Positions 17,297 to 25,759 of a stretch of 54,972 nt of DNA are shown here, piece by piece (the stretch's first letter is position 1; the number at the start of each line of letters is the position of its first letter). The position numbers were made by a program, and so were the translations under genes. The stretch is taken from positions 1-54,972 of the forward strand of contig NZ_JAAKDT010000019.1 in assembly GCF_011038785.1 (NCBI RefSeq). Direction: 5' to 3'. This stretch comes from Parabacteroides sp. ZJ-118 (GTDB lineage: Bacteria > Bacteroidota > Bacteroidia > Bacteroidales > Tannerellaceae). A model generated the notes under the pieces. It saw only the letters and a program-made list of their open reading frames with translations, made no database searches and was not told the origin of the DNA.

Positions 17297-18292
17297 ATGC
17301 CTGTGAAACACGCTATCCATATTCTCTTCCTCTTTATTATCGCTCTCGTATGTACAGGTCCCTTGACTGCCCAAGAAAAGGCGTATCCGAAAAACGGGGA
17401 GGGCATCACTCTTTTTCTCAAACGTTTCAACCGTACCGGCGGGGCGTATCAGAAAGCCTTTATCGAGCTTAATAAAGGGAAGTTGGGTAAAAATAACAGC
17501 CTGCGCATGGGCGTGGAATATACCTTGCCTCCGCTCGCCTCCGCCCCTCCGAAAAAGAACGATCAGCCCCTGTTCGGCAAGTCGCTGGCCCGTTACCAAG
17601 TAACCGCTTCCGATTTGAAAGGTGCTTGCTTTTATCTGGTCAGCGGGCATGGCGGTCCGGATCCCGGGGCGATCGGCAAAATGGGCTCCCATGAATTGCA
17701 TGAGGATGAATACGCTTACGACATCATGCTACGCCTGGCGCGCAATCTGTTAACGCGAGGCGCCAAGGTGCATATTATCATCCAGGACGCGAAGGATGGA
17801 ATACGCGACCAGCCATTCCTCACTAACAGCAAACGGGAGACTTGCATGGGCAACCCGATCCCCCTTAACCAAGTAAGCCGTCTGGATCAGCGCTGCGCCA
17901 AGATAAACAGCCTGAGCCGGAAAGATAAGGAAGTTTATAAAAGAGCTCTATTCATCCATGTGGACAGCCGGAGCAAGCATAAAAGGACCGATGTCTTTTT
18001 CTATCACAAGCCCAAAGATCAAGCGGGTAAGCGCTTGGCCAAGACGATGAAGTCCACTTTCTCGCGCAAATACGAGCGCCACCAACCCGGCCGGGGGTTC
18101 TCGGGCACGGTAGACGATCGTAACCTACATGTGTTGCGCCACACGACCCCGACCTCCGTCTTCGTCGAGTTGGGCAACCTGCAAAACCGGTACGACCAAC
18201 AACGGATCATCCTCAGCAACAACCGGCAGGCCCTGGCGAACTGGCTTTGCGAGGGATTTGCCGCGGATTACGATCATTACAAGAGGAAATAG
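17297..18292 (+). CDS. N-acetylmuramoyl-L-alanine amidase (Amidase_3)
   Basis: Start chosen at 17297 because MPVKHAIHILFLF begins a clean signal peptide ending near LTAQEK, and a promoter lies in the upstream stretch. Length from there is 331 residues. The N-terminal part (about 25-110) resembles a LysM-like or linker segment with a KNGEGITLFLKRFN motif. The zinc amidase domain shows YLVSGHGGPDPGA (zinc His), HELHEDEYAYDI (zinc Glu), LFIHVDSRS (zinc His) and the catalytic VFVELGN glutamate near the C-terminus. It should cleave the amide bond between muramic acid and the stem peptide in the periplasm, in cell separation or wall recycling. Confidence 0.9.
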   Translation: MPVKHAIHILFLFIIALVCTGPLTAQEKAYPKNGEGITLFLKRFNRTGGAYQKAFIELNKGKLGKNNSLRMGVEYTLPPLASAPPKKNDQPLFGKSLARYQVTASDLKGACFYLVSGHGGPDPGAIGKMGSHELHEDEYAYDIMLRLARNLLTRGAKVHIIIQDAKDGIRDQPFLTNSKRETCMGNPIPLNQVSRLDQRCAKINSLSRKDKEVYKRALFIHVDSRSKHKRTDVFFYHKPKDQAGKRLAKTMKSTFSRKYERHQPGRGFSGTVDDRNLHVLRHTTPTSVFVELGNLQNRYDQQRIILSNNRQALANWLCEGFAADYDHYKRK

Positions 18293-18324
18293 CCCCGCGT
18301 CCCGGCGTAATGACTCTTTCTTCA

Positions 18325-18366
18325 ACGCGCGCGGCCCGCGTGTCTTTGTCACCGGGCCGCGCGCGT
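18325..18366. terminator. Strong GC-rich hairpin between convergent genes
   Basis: Perfect 14-bp inverted repeat ACGCGCGCGGCCCG (18325-18338) with CGGGCCGCGCGCGT (18353-18366) and a 14-nt loop. It lies between the amidase stop and the TSCPD stop. No T-run follows on either strand, so it may stop transcription bidirectionally or only protect 3' ends. Confidence 0.5.
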
Positions 18367-18369
18367 CAG

Positions 18370-18621
18370 TTACAATTGCCTCAACGCCCGCGCCATCTGG
18401 TCCGGGCATGACGTCCCCCTTCCGTGACAATCGATGCCGGACAGGCGGTCGATCGCGTCTTGGACGCGCATGCCTCTCAGCAAGGCGCACACGCCTTGCC
18501 CGTTGCCGTGGCAGCCGCCTACGACCCGCGCGTTCTCGATCACGCCATCCTTCACGTCGATCTCCATCAACTTCGAACAAACGCCTCCTTGAGGCGTATA
18601 GGTAATACGTTGTGTTTCCAT
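18370..18621 (-). CDS. TSCPD-domain protein
   Basis: 83 residues made of a single TSCPD domain, named for the cysteine motif seen here as GTSCPDQ (residues about 69-75). Other cysteines are at VCSKLM, GGCHGNGQGVC and IDCHGRG. This domain is found at the C-terminus of B12-dependent ribonucleotide reductases and as standalone proteins in anaerobes. The standalone form has no firmly established function. A metal or thiol role is suggested by the cysteines. It is divergent from folC with its own TACCTTCG -7 box at 18660-18653. Confidence 0.85.
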   Translation of the reverse strand: METQRITYTPQGGVCSKLMEIDVKDGVIENARVVGGCHGNGQGVCALLRGMRVQDAIDRLSGIDCHGRGTSCPDQMARALRQL

Positions 18622-18652
18622 TTTCTTTTCGCTCCTTTTTGTAAACAGGTCG

Positions 18653-18682
18653 CGAAGGTATGAATAAATTTGACTACATTCG
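18653..18682. promoter_or_regulatory. Divergent -7 boxes for the TSCPD gene and folC
   Basis: Minus-strand TACCTTCG at 18660-18653 faces the TSCPD gene. Plus-strand TACATTCG at 18675-18682 lies 22 bp before the folC start. Confidence 0.45.
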
Positions 18683-18703
18683 CGGCATTTAATTCACAAA
18701 AAC

Positions 18704-20020
18704 ATGACATACGAGGAAACGCTACACTATCTGTATACCCGCGTCCCGGTCTTCCAACACAGCGGAGCTTCCGCTTACAAACCCGGTCTCGGTACAAGTA
18801 TCGCCCTGGACGATTATCTGGGGAATCCGCATAAGGCCTATAAGACCATCCATGTGGCCGGGACAAACGGCAAAGGCTCGGTCAGCCATCTGCTGGCGGC
18901 CATTCTCCGGCAATCCGGTTTCAAGGTCGGGCTTTATACCTCGCCCCACCTGGTGGACTTCCGGGAACGCATCCGGGTGAACGGGAAAAAGATCTCCCAA
19001 GATTACGTGGCCGATTTCATCGAGCGTCATCGCGCTTTCTTCGAGCCTCTCCAGCCCTCCTTCTTCGAGTTGACATCCAGCATGGCTTTCGAGTATTTCC
19101 GCGACCAGCGGGTGGATTACGCGGTGATCGAGGCCGGGCTGGGCGGCCGTCTGGACAGCACGAACATCATCACCCCGATCTTGAGTATCATCACGAATAT
19201 CAGCCTGGATCATACGCGATTCCTGGGAGACACGGTGGAGAAGATCGCGGCGGAGAAGGCCGGCATCATCAAGAGGGGCGTGCCGGTACTCCTGGGATTG
19301 GCGGAGAAACACTCGGTTTTCGAGGTTTTCCGGAGCGCGGCCCGGGAAGCCAAGGCGCCTTTCCACTATGCCTTGAACCTGGGGATGCTGGAGGGGACCG
19401 CGTCGTTGTCTTCGCGGCACTGGAAATTCCCCTCGGTGGAGTATGGCGAGGTGATCGGCGAGCTCGCCGGCGAGGCGCAGCAATTCAACGCCATCACGGT
19501 ATTCTCCGCCCTGCACCTGCTCCGCGAGGCGTGCGGCGTGGACATCCTGCCCGAGGCTGTCCATGAGGGATTCGGGCACGTGACCCGGCTGACGGGATTG
19601 ATGGGACGCTGGCAAACCCTGCGGACGCACCCGACCGTCGTCTGTGACACGGGGCACAATGTGGGCGGCTGGAAGCATCTGGCGGAGCACCTGAAGGTAT
19701 TGCGCCAATATTACAGGCGGATCTATATGATCGTCGGCATGGCAAACGACAAGGACGTGGACGGCGTGCTCGCCTTGATGCCCCAAGAGGCCTGCTACTT
19801 CTTCACGCAGGCCTCCGTGGAGCGAGCGATGCCCGCGGGGGATTTCGCCGAGAGAGCCAGGCGGCGCGGACTGTCCGGCACCGTTTGCGACACGGTGGGA
19901 GACGCGGTCGGGATGGCGCTGGGAAGGGCCCGCGAGGAAGACCTGGTCTTCATCGGAGGCAGTACGTTTGTCGTGGCGGACGCGCTCCCCTTGTTCATGA
20001 AAGAAGACGAATACAAATAA
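18704..20020 (+). CDS. folC: Folylpolyglutamate / dihydrofolate synthase
   Basis: 438 residues. It adds glutamate to dihydropteroate and to folates, using ATP. Mur-ligase-like layout: the P-loop VAGTNGKGSVSH (51-62), the FolC signature GLYTSPHLVDFRERIRVNG, LGGRLDSTN, NISLDHTRFLG, then the C-terminal domain with CDTGHNVGGWKHL and IVGMANDKDVDGVL. Complete and of normal length. It lies in a GC-rich stretch with long spurious antisense frames. The MFS gene follows 40 bp later on the same strand and may be cotranscribed. Confidence 0.95.
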   Translation: MTYEETLHYLYTRVPVFQHSGASAYKPGLGTSIALDDYLGNPHKAYKTIHVAGTNGKGSVSHLLAAILRQSGFKVGLYTSPHLVDFRERIRVNGKKISQDYVADFIERHRAFFEPLQPSFFELTSSMAFEYFRDQRVDYAVIEAGLGGRLDSTNIITPILSIITNISLDHTRFLGDTVEKIAAEKAGIIKRGVPVLLGLAEKHSVFEVFRSAAREAKAPFHYALNLGMLEGTASLSSRHWKFPSVEYGEVIGELAGEAQQFNAITVFSALHLLREACGVDILPEAVHEGFGHVTRLTGLMGRWQTLRTHPTVVCDTGHNVGGWKHLAEHLKVLRQYYRRIYMIVGMANDKDVDGVLALMPQEACYFFTQASVERAMPAGDFAERARRRGLSGTVCDTVGDAVGMALGRAREEDLVFIGGSTFVVADALPLFMKEDEYK

Positions 20021-20060
20021 CGCGATTCCATAAATCATTCAATTCCATAAAACAAATACC

Positions 20061-21449
20061 ATGACAGAACGAATACATCAGAGACTCAGCGACTCGAAGG
20101 TCGCACGATGGAGCGTGCTCGCCCTGGCGGCGTTCACGATGCTTTGCGGATACTTCCTTACGGATGTGATGGCTCCGCTCAAACCGATGCTGGAGGAACA
20201 GCTAAGCTGGACGAGTACGGAGTATGGCTGGTTCACCAGCGCCTACGGCTGGTTCAACGTATTTCTTTTCATGTTGATTATCGGGGGTATCGTCCTGGAT
20301 AAGATGGGCGTCCGTTTCACGGGTGTCGCGTCCTGCATCTTGATGATCATCGGTTGTTCCATCAAGTATTACGCCATCTCGGACGCGTTCACGATGGAGG
20401 GAACGCTTTTCGGATGGAAGGCGCGGGTGATGGTGGCCGCCCTCGGGTACGCGCTCTTCGGAGTCGGCGTGGAGACCGCCGGCATCACGGTATCCAAGAT
20501 CATCGTACGGTGGTTCAAGGGGAAGGAGATGGCGCTGGCGATGGGCCTGGAGATGGCCACGGCCCGTTTGGGTACGGCCTTGGCGCTGTCTGTCACGGTT
20601 CCCTTCGCCAAGTACTTCGGCAGCATCTCCGCCCCGGTCTTGCTGTGCCTTTGCCTGTTGTGCGTCGGCTTGATCGCCTTCCTCGTGTTTTGCGTGATGG
20701 ACCGCAAGCTGGACGCCTCGACCGACGCCGGCGGCCCGGCCGGGGAGGAGGAGGAGCCTTTCCGCCTGAGGGATATCGTATCGATCGTCGCCAACAGGGG
20801 CTTCTGGCTGATCGCCCTGCTTTGCGTGTTGTTCTACTCGGCCGTATTCCCCTTCTTGAAATACGCGACCGACCTGATGGTCAATAAATACAACGTGGAT
20901 CCGGAGCTGGCGGGTAACATCCCGGCGATCCTGCCCTTCGGCACGATCTTCCTGACGCCGTTCTTCGGCAACCTGTACGACCGCAAGGGCAAGGGGGCGA
21001 CGATCATGATCTTCGGCGCCTTGATGCTGATCGGCGTGCACTCGCTGTTCACGCTCCCGGTCTTGAACCAATGGTGGTTCGCCACGATCGTGATGATCGT
21101 GTTGGGCATCGCGTTCTCCCTGGTCCCGTCGGCGATGTGGCCGTCGGTCCCGAAGATCATCCCGGAGAAGCAGCTGGGCACGGCCTACGCCCTGATCTTC
21201 TGGGTGCAGAACATCGGCCTGAGCATGGTACCCCTGCTGATCGGCTGGCTGCTGGACACCTATTGCAAGATCGACAACGGCACGGGCAAGCCGGCCTACG
21301 ACTATACGATACCGATGGCCGTCTTCACCGGCTTCGGCGTGCTCGCCCTCCTCATCGCCCTGGCGCTGAGACGCGAGGACCGGATCAAGGGCTACGGCCT
21401 TGAGCGCCCCAACATCCAGGGGGACGCGGACAGGGCCGGGGCCGAGTGA
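20061..21449 (+). CDS. Major facilitator superfamily transporter
   Basis: 462 residues with about 12 membrane helices and a cytoplasmic loop after helix 6 that is rich in G, E and P (about 215-235). The signature between helices 2 and 3 is GGIVLDKMGVRFTG (G-x-x-x-D-x-x-G-x-R/K), and the related NLYDRKGKGA lies between helices 8 and 9. The first helix carries GYFLTDVMAPLKPML. Substrate cannot be read from the sequence; the organisation resembles anion/nitrate-porter or oxalate-formate-type families. It acts in the inner membrane. It follows folC closely and is very GC-rich, with no sign of damage. Confidence 0.88.
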   Translation: MTERIHQRLSDSKVARWSVLALAAFTMLCGYFLTDVMAPLKPMLEEQLSWTSTEYGWFTSAYGWFNVFLFMLIIGGIVLDKMGVRFTGVASCILMIIGCSIKYYAISDAFTMEGTLFGWKARVMVAALGYALFGVGVETAGITVSKIIVRWFKGKEMALAMGLEMATARLGTALALSVTVPFAKYFGSISAPVLLCLCLLCVGLIAFLVFCVMDRKLDASTDAGGPAGEEEEPFRLRDIVSIVANRGFWLIALLCVLFYSAVFPFLKYATDLMVNKYNVDPELAGNIPAILPFGTIFLTPFFGNLYDRKGKGATIMIFGALMLIGVHSLFTLPVLNQWWFATIVMIVLGIAFSLVPSAMWPSVPKIIPEKQLGTAYALIFWVQNIGLSMVPLLIGWLLDTYCKIDNGTGKPAYDYTIPMAVFTGFGVLALLIALALRREDRIKGYGLERPNIQGDADRAGAE

Positions 21450-21505
21450 TCGCCCAAGGGGAAGCGGCGGCCGGAACCCGGCGCCTGACGCGGGACCGCG
21501 CGTCG

Positions 21506-22060
21506 TCACGCCGGCCGGAAGCGATCCTCGTCGGCCGGGGAGGCGCGCAGCTGGTGGCGGCGTTCGAGGGGACTGATCCCATGGTCGCGCTTGTAGGCGA
21601 GGAAAAGGTTGACGCGCGTGCCGTGGCCGGAGCGGCGGGCCACCTCGTCGAGTGTCAGGGAGGTGTAGCGCAACAGGTCGTCCGCCAGGCGCCCCATGTA
21701 GCGTAGGCGGAACTCCGCCCCCGACATCCCGGTGAGCAGGAAGCAGAGCGAGTCCATGTCGCCCGTGCGCGCGCCGTAGCCCTCGCAGAACTTGCCCAGG
21801 TCACTCTCTCCCGCCGTGAGCCGGCGCACGTAAGCGTCCATCACCTCCACCCCGGAGGGCGACAGCTCCCGCTCCACGGGGATATACTCCACCACCCCCT
21901 CATCGGTGTATCGCCTCCGGAAGGCCAGCGGCGAGATGTAGAGATCGTCCAACGTGAATTGCGGCTTGCCCGCGAAGAGCCGCTCTTTCGGCACGCGACC
22001 CTTCCGCCGCCCATACCAACGATCCTTTACGATGTGTCTCTCCTTGTGTTCGTCTGTCAT
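21506..22060 (-). CDS. AraC-type helix-turn-helix protein of unknown role
   Basis: 184 residues, basic and GC-rich. The last about 75 residues resemble one AraC-type DNA-binding domain: FRLRYMGRLADDLLRYTSLTLDEVARRSGHGTR, then NLFLAYKRDHGISPLERR, which fits the second-helix F-x-x-x-Y/F-K-R-x-x-G-x-S-P pattern. The N-terminal about 110 residues match no effector domain I know. It therefore looks like a transcription regulator without a usual sensor domain. The upstream 258-bp gap is packed with inverted GTTATCCC repeats, which could be its own operators; that is inference. Confidence 0.65.
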   Translation of the reverse strand: MTDEHKERHIVKDRWYGRRKGRVPKERLFAGKPQFTLDDLYISPLAFRRRYTDEGVVEYIPVERELSPSGVEVMDAYVRRLTAGESDLGKFCEGYGARTGDMDSLCFLLTGMSGAEFRLRYMGRLADDLLRYTSLTLDEVARRSGHGTRVNLFLAYKRDHGISPLERRHQLRASPADEDRFRPA

Positions 22061-22112
22061 ATAATCATTTGTTTACCCGATTTATATCCGGTTATCATCC
22101 AACCCCTATTTT

Positions 22113-22222
22113 GTTATCCCTACAATTTTCGGGATAACGTCGGAGCGCTCCGCTGTTATCCCGAACGCGAATATATAAATAAAAAACCGGTTTTCCGTTA
22201 TCCCGTTTTTTAATCGGATAAC
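22113..22222. promoter_or_regulatory. Palindrome-rich operator-like region upstream of ispE
   Basis: GTTATCCC occurs at 22113-22120, 22155-22162 and 22197-22204, with inverted copies GGGATAAC at 22131-22138 and CGGATAAC at 22215-22222. Two pairs have the same 8-10-8 geometry (22113-22138 perfect; 22197-22222 with one mismatch). Between them lie the perfect 12-bp palindromes CGGAGCGCTCCG (22141-22152) and AAAACCGGTTTT (22183-22194). A related GTTATCATCC is at 22091. This looks like a multi-site regulator binding region between the HTH gene and ispE. Confidence 0.5.
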
Positions 22223-22281
22223 ATCAAAGCGCCGGCGAGTGATCGTTTGCCGGTAGACGGAACATTTTTAAGGATATCTTC

Positions 22282-22289
22282 TTATCTTC
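22282..22289 (+). promoter_or_regulatory. -7 box for ispE
   Basis: TATCTTCG, one base off TAnnTTTG, 29 bp before the ATG at 22319. It supports that start over the longer frame from 22247, which would cross the promoter. Confidence 0.45.
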
Positions 22290-22318
22290 GCGTATCACAT
22301 CAACAAACATTACATGCT

Positions 22319-23134
22319 ATGATCTGTTTCCCGAACGCGAAGATAAACCTGGGCCTGAACGTGGTGAGCAAACGGCCGGACGGTTATCACGACATAGAGA
22401 CCATCTTCTACCCGATCCCCGTGAGAGACGCCCTCGAGGTCGTCGCCTCGGACCGGACCCGCCTCGCGCAAACCGGAATCCCGGTAGACGCGCCCCCGGA
22501 GAAGAACCTCGTCCTCAAAGCGCTGGACGCCCTGAGGGCGAGGTACGAGATCCCCCCGCTGGAGATCCACTTGCTGAAGGCGATACCCTTTGGCGCCGGG
22601 CTTGGGGGAGGCTCCGCCGACGCCGCCTTCATGCTGAGGCTGGTCAATGATTTCGGCGGCCTGGGCCTCCAGCCGGACGAGCTGGAGGCGATCGCCTCCA
22701 CCATCGGGGCCGATTGCCCGTTCTTTATCCGGAACAGGCCGGTATTCGCGACCGGCACGGGAAACCGCTTCGAGCCCGTGGAGCTCTCCCTGGAGGCGTA
22801 TCACCTGTGCCTGGTGAAACCGGATGTGGCCGTCTCCACCCCCGAGGCCTATTCGATGGTGACACCCGCCGCGCCGGAGAGCTCCCTGAGAACGATCGTC
22901 CGACTGCCGGTATCCGAGTGGGAAGGGCGGATGGTGAACGATTTCGAGCGGAGCGTGTTCGCGAGACATCCCCGGATCGGGCGGATCAAGGATACCCTCT
23001 ACGAGCGGGGCGCCTTGTATGCCGCCATGTCCGGCTCCGGATCCTCCGTGTTCGGCCTGTTCGGCGAACCGACCCATCTCAAGGAGGAACCCCTCTTCGG
23101 CGACTGTTTCGTATGGGAAGGGCCCCTAGCCTGA
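22319..23134 (+). CDS. ispE: 4-diphosphocytidyl-2-C-methyl-D-erythritol kinase
   Basis: Start chosen at 22319 (MICFPNAKINLGL), giving 271 residues, the family norm. The frame also runs 24 codons upstream, but across the promoter. It phosphorylates CDP-methylerythritol in the non-mevalonate isoprenoid pathway. GHMP-kinase motifs are NAKINLGL with K8, the ATP loop PFGAGLGGGSAD (90-101), IGADCPFF with the catalytic aspartate, and the C-terminal AAMSGSGSSVFGLF. Complete. It lies downstream of the repeat-rich putative operator region. Confidence 0.94.
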   Translation: MICFPNAKINLGLNVVSKRPDGYHDIETIFYPIPVRDALEVVASDRTRLAQTGIPVDAPPEKNLVLKALDALRARYEIPPLEIHLLKAIPFGAGLGGGSADAAFMLRLVNDFGGLGLQPDELEAIASTIGADCPFFIRNRPVFATGTGNRFEPVELSLEAYHLCLVKPDVAVSTPEAYSMVTPAAPESSLRTIVRLPVSEWEGRMVNDFERSVFARHPRIGRIKDTLYERGALYAAMSGSGSSVFGLFGEPTHLKEEPLFGDCFVWEGPLA

Positions 23135-23200
23135 ATCCCGCCGGATGCCGGGCCGCTTCGCGGCGTACGCGAGACTATTTATCCTAAACTCATTACCTAT

Positions 23201-25696
23201 ATGAACAGAAAAATGAACTTAATCCCCGTGTTGCTGCTTTCCGCCCTCTCGCTTTCCGCCCTGGAGGCGGTGAAGGTGACGCGGTTCCGCCACGCGGGCC
23301 CGTTCGCGGTCAACCCGCCGGTCCTGGCGGACAGCCTCGACGTGAATGGAAAGCCTTTCGAGGCGAGGCATCTATTGAAAGCGACCCTGCCGTTCGGGCG
23401 GACGCTCGCGAACGCCGCGGTACTCGACGCCGACACGACGACAGGCGCGATCACCTTCGCCGCCCCGCGGGAGGGCTACGCCCTGCATCTGCTCGCGTTC
23501 TTCCTGAACAGCGACCGGTACGTGAAAGGGAGACTCGAGGTATCGGGCCCCGGGGCGTTCGAGGTATTCGTCGACGGCAAGCCGGTCGAAGCCACCTCCG
23601 AGTTGGCGCTGGAGCCCCGCCGCTACCAAGTAGTCGTCAAATACCTGGCGGCGAAGAGAGACACCTGCCCCCCCAGCCTGAAGGCCACCTTCAAGAGCGA
23701 GGCGGCGGCGAAGGTCGTAGCCTCGCCGGACCCGGAGAGGCGCTACACCCTCCTGGATATCCTGGAGGGAAAGGACTTCCAAGGCGTAAGCCTCTCGCCG
23801 GACGGGAAGTACGCCCTGGTGAAATACGTCAACCGCTTCCCGGAAGGCAAGCGCGAGACGTACGGGCAATTGATGGATGCCGCCACCGGGCGGGTCCTGT
23901 CGCAAGACGCCGGTTTCCTCGCGACCGCCCGGTGGATGCCTGAGAGCGACCGGTTGTATTACACCCGCGCCGGCCTGGAGGGCACGGAGCTGGTAACCGT
24001 AGACCCGGCGACCGGCCGGCAAACGGTATTGGCCCCGGACCTTCCGGAAGGGCGGTTCGTGTTCACCCCCGACGAGTCCGCCCTCCTCTATACCGTAGAG
24101 GAGGAGGGCCCCAAGGAGGGGACGGAGCTGATCCGGGTCGTAGAGCCGGCCGACCGTATCCCGGGCTTCCGCGACCGCTCCCTCATCTGGCGTTACGACC
24201 TGAGAACCGGTCTGTACGAGCGACTCACCTTCGGGCATACGGGCACGTATATCCAGGACATCAGCGCCGATAGCCGCTACCTGCTGTTCAGCACCGCCGA
24301 CCGGGTGTACACCTCCCTGCCGCACTCCCGCAACTCCCTCTACCGACTGGACCTGCAGACCCTGTCGGTCGATACGATCTGGGAAAAGGCCCCGTACATC
24401 AACCAAGCCGCCTTCTCGCCCGACGGCAAGCGGCTGCTGGTAGCCGGGGCGGGCGACGCCTTCGACGGGATCGGACGGAACCTCAAACCCGGACAGATCT
24501 CCAACTCGTACGACGGGCAGCTATTCCTCTACGACCTGGCGAGCCGCGAGGCCTCCCCCCTCACCAAGGAGTTCGACCCGAACGTGATCGACGCCGTATG
24601 GCACCGCCTCGACGGGCAAATCTACATCCTCTGCGAGGACGAGGATTATCAGCGGATCTATACCTGCGACCCGGCAAGCGGGAAGATCCGCCCCATAGCC
24701 GCCCCGGAGGATATCATCCTCTCCTACGCGCTGGCCGACAACGCCCCGCTCCTCTTCTACTACGGGCAGAGCGCGTCCAACGCCTCCCGCCTTTACGCCC
24801 ACGACCTCAAAGGCGGGAAGAGCCGCCTGGTGTACGATCTCTCGCGCGATAAACTGAAAGACGTCGTCCTGGGCGAGGTACACGACTGGAGCTTCCGGTC
24901 GGATGACGGGACGACGATCCAGGGCCGTTATTACCTCCCGCCTCATTTCGATCCGGAGAAGAAATATCCGATGATCGTTTATTACTACGGCGGCACCTCC
25001 CCGACGAACCGCGCGCTGGAGGCGCGTTACTCCATGCACATGTACGCCGCCCTGGGCTACGTGGTCTACACCTTGAACCCCAGCGGGACGACGGGCTTCG
25101 GACAGGAATTCGCCGCCCGCCACGTGAACGCGTGGGGCCAGCAGACCGCCGACGAGATCATCCAAGGCACCCGGCTGTTCTGCCGGGAGCACCCGTTCGT
25201 GAACGAGAAGAAAATCGGTTGCATCGGCGCCAGCTACGGCGGCTTCATGACGCAATACCTGCAAACCCGTACGGACCTTTTCGCCGCCGCCGTCAGCCAT
25301 GCCGGCATCAGCGCGTTGAGCAGCTATTGGGGAGAGGGCTACTGGGGATATGGCTACTGCTCCGTGGCGAACGCGGGCACCTATCCGTGGAACGCCCCTG
25401 AGTTCTTTACCCGGCAAAGCCCGCTGTTCAACGCCGATAAGATCAACACCCCGCTCCTGTTGCTCCACGGCAACGCCGATACGAACGTCCCCATCGGGGA
25501 AAGCATCCAGATGTTCGCCGCCTTGAAGATCCTGGGGAAAACCGTGGAGTTCGTGCAGGTGGATGGCGAGAATCACGGTATCGCGGGCTATCGGAAGCGT
25601 ATAGGCTGGCAGAACACCATCTACGCGTGGTTCGCCAAATGGCTGAGAGATGAGCCGGAATGGTGGGAAGCCTTGTACCCGGAACGTACCTTATAA
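23201..25696 (+). CDS. S9-family (prolyl oligopeptidase-type) serine peptidase
   Basis: 831 residues with an N-terminal signal sequence (to about residue 20), so periplasmic or surface-located. A beta-sandwich-like N-terminal extension (about 30-165) precedes a beta-propeller (about 175-560, repeated PDGK and S-x-D-x-R/K motifs). The alpha/beta hydrolase domain follows, with the nucleophile in GASYGGF (S678), aspartate in HGNADTNVP (D760) and histidine in ENHGI (H792), and the oxyanion segment YYYGGTSP. It should cleave short peptides, perhaps after proline like DPP4-type enzymes; specificity is not readable. A terminator-like hairpin follows. Confidence 0.9.
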   Translation: MNRKMNLIPVLLLSALSLSALEAVKVTRFRHAGPFAVNPPVLADSLDVNGKPFEARHLLKATLPFGRTLANAAVLDADTTTGAITFAAPREGYALHLLAFFLNSDRYVKGRLEVSGPGAFEVFVDGKPVEATSELALEPRRYQVVVKYLAAKRDTCPPSLKATFKSEAAAKVVASPDPERRYTLLDILEGKDFQGVSLSPDGKYALVKYVNRFPEGKRETYGQLMDAATGRVLSQDAGFLATARWMPESDRLYYTRAGLEGTELVTVDPATGRQTVLAPDLPEGRFVFTPDESALLYTVEEEGPKEGTELIRVVEPADRIPGFRDRSLIWRYDLRTGLYERLTFGHTGTYIQDISADSRYLLFSTADRVYTSLPHSRNSLYRLDLQTLSVDTIWEKAPYINQAAFSPDGKRLLVAGAGDAFDGIGRNLKPGQISNSYDGQLFLYDLASREASPLTKEFDPNVIDAVWHRLDGQIYILCEDEDYQRIYTCDPASGKIRPIAAPEDIILSYALADNAPLLFYYGQSASNASRLYAHDLKGGKSRLVYDLSRDKLKDVVLGEVHDWSFRSDDGTTIQGRYYLPPHFDPEKKYPMIVYYYGGTSPTNRALEARYSMHMYAALGYVVYTLNPSGTTGFGQEFAARHVNAWGQQTADEIIQGTRLFCREHPFVNEKKIGCIGASYGGFMTQYLQTRTDLFAAAVSHAGISALSSYWGEGYWGYGYCSVANAGTYPWNAPEFFTRQSPLFNADKINTPLLLLHGNADTNVPIGESIQMFAALKILGKTVEFVQVDGENHGIAGYRKRIGWQNTIYAWFAKWLRDEPEWWEALYPERTL

Positions 25697-25708
25697 AGAT
25701 ATTTATTC

Positions 25709-25750
25709 GAATCCCCGCTTCCCGGAGCGAAGCCGGCCAAGCGGGGATTC
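25709..25750 (+). terminator. Terminator-like hairpin after the S9 peptidase
   Basis: Perfect 12-bp inverted repeat GAATCCCCGCTT (25709-25720) with AAGCGGGGATTC (25739-25750), 18-nt loop, ending 9 bp before the next start codon. T-run is weak. It could also fold in the leader of the YgiQ-family gene. Confidence 0.55.
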
Positions 25751-25759
25751 CTTAGCGCT

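Noticed and set aside
18722-20038. 438-codon antisense frame opposite folC, and similar long frames opposite the MFS, ispE and S9 genes
   Set aside because: Products of GC-rich codon bias on the true strand; low-complexity composition, no motifs, and the sense genes are certain.
22113-22222. GTTATCCC repeats as a CRISPR array
   Set aside because: Units are only 8 bp, in both orientations, with irregular spacing and no cas genes.
22247-22318. Longer N-terminus of IspE
   Set aside because: Family proteins begin near the NAKINLGL motif, and a promoter box lies inside the extension.
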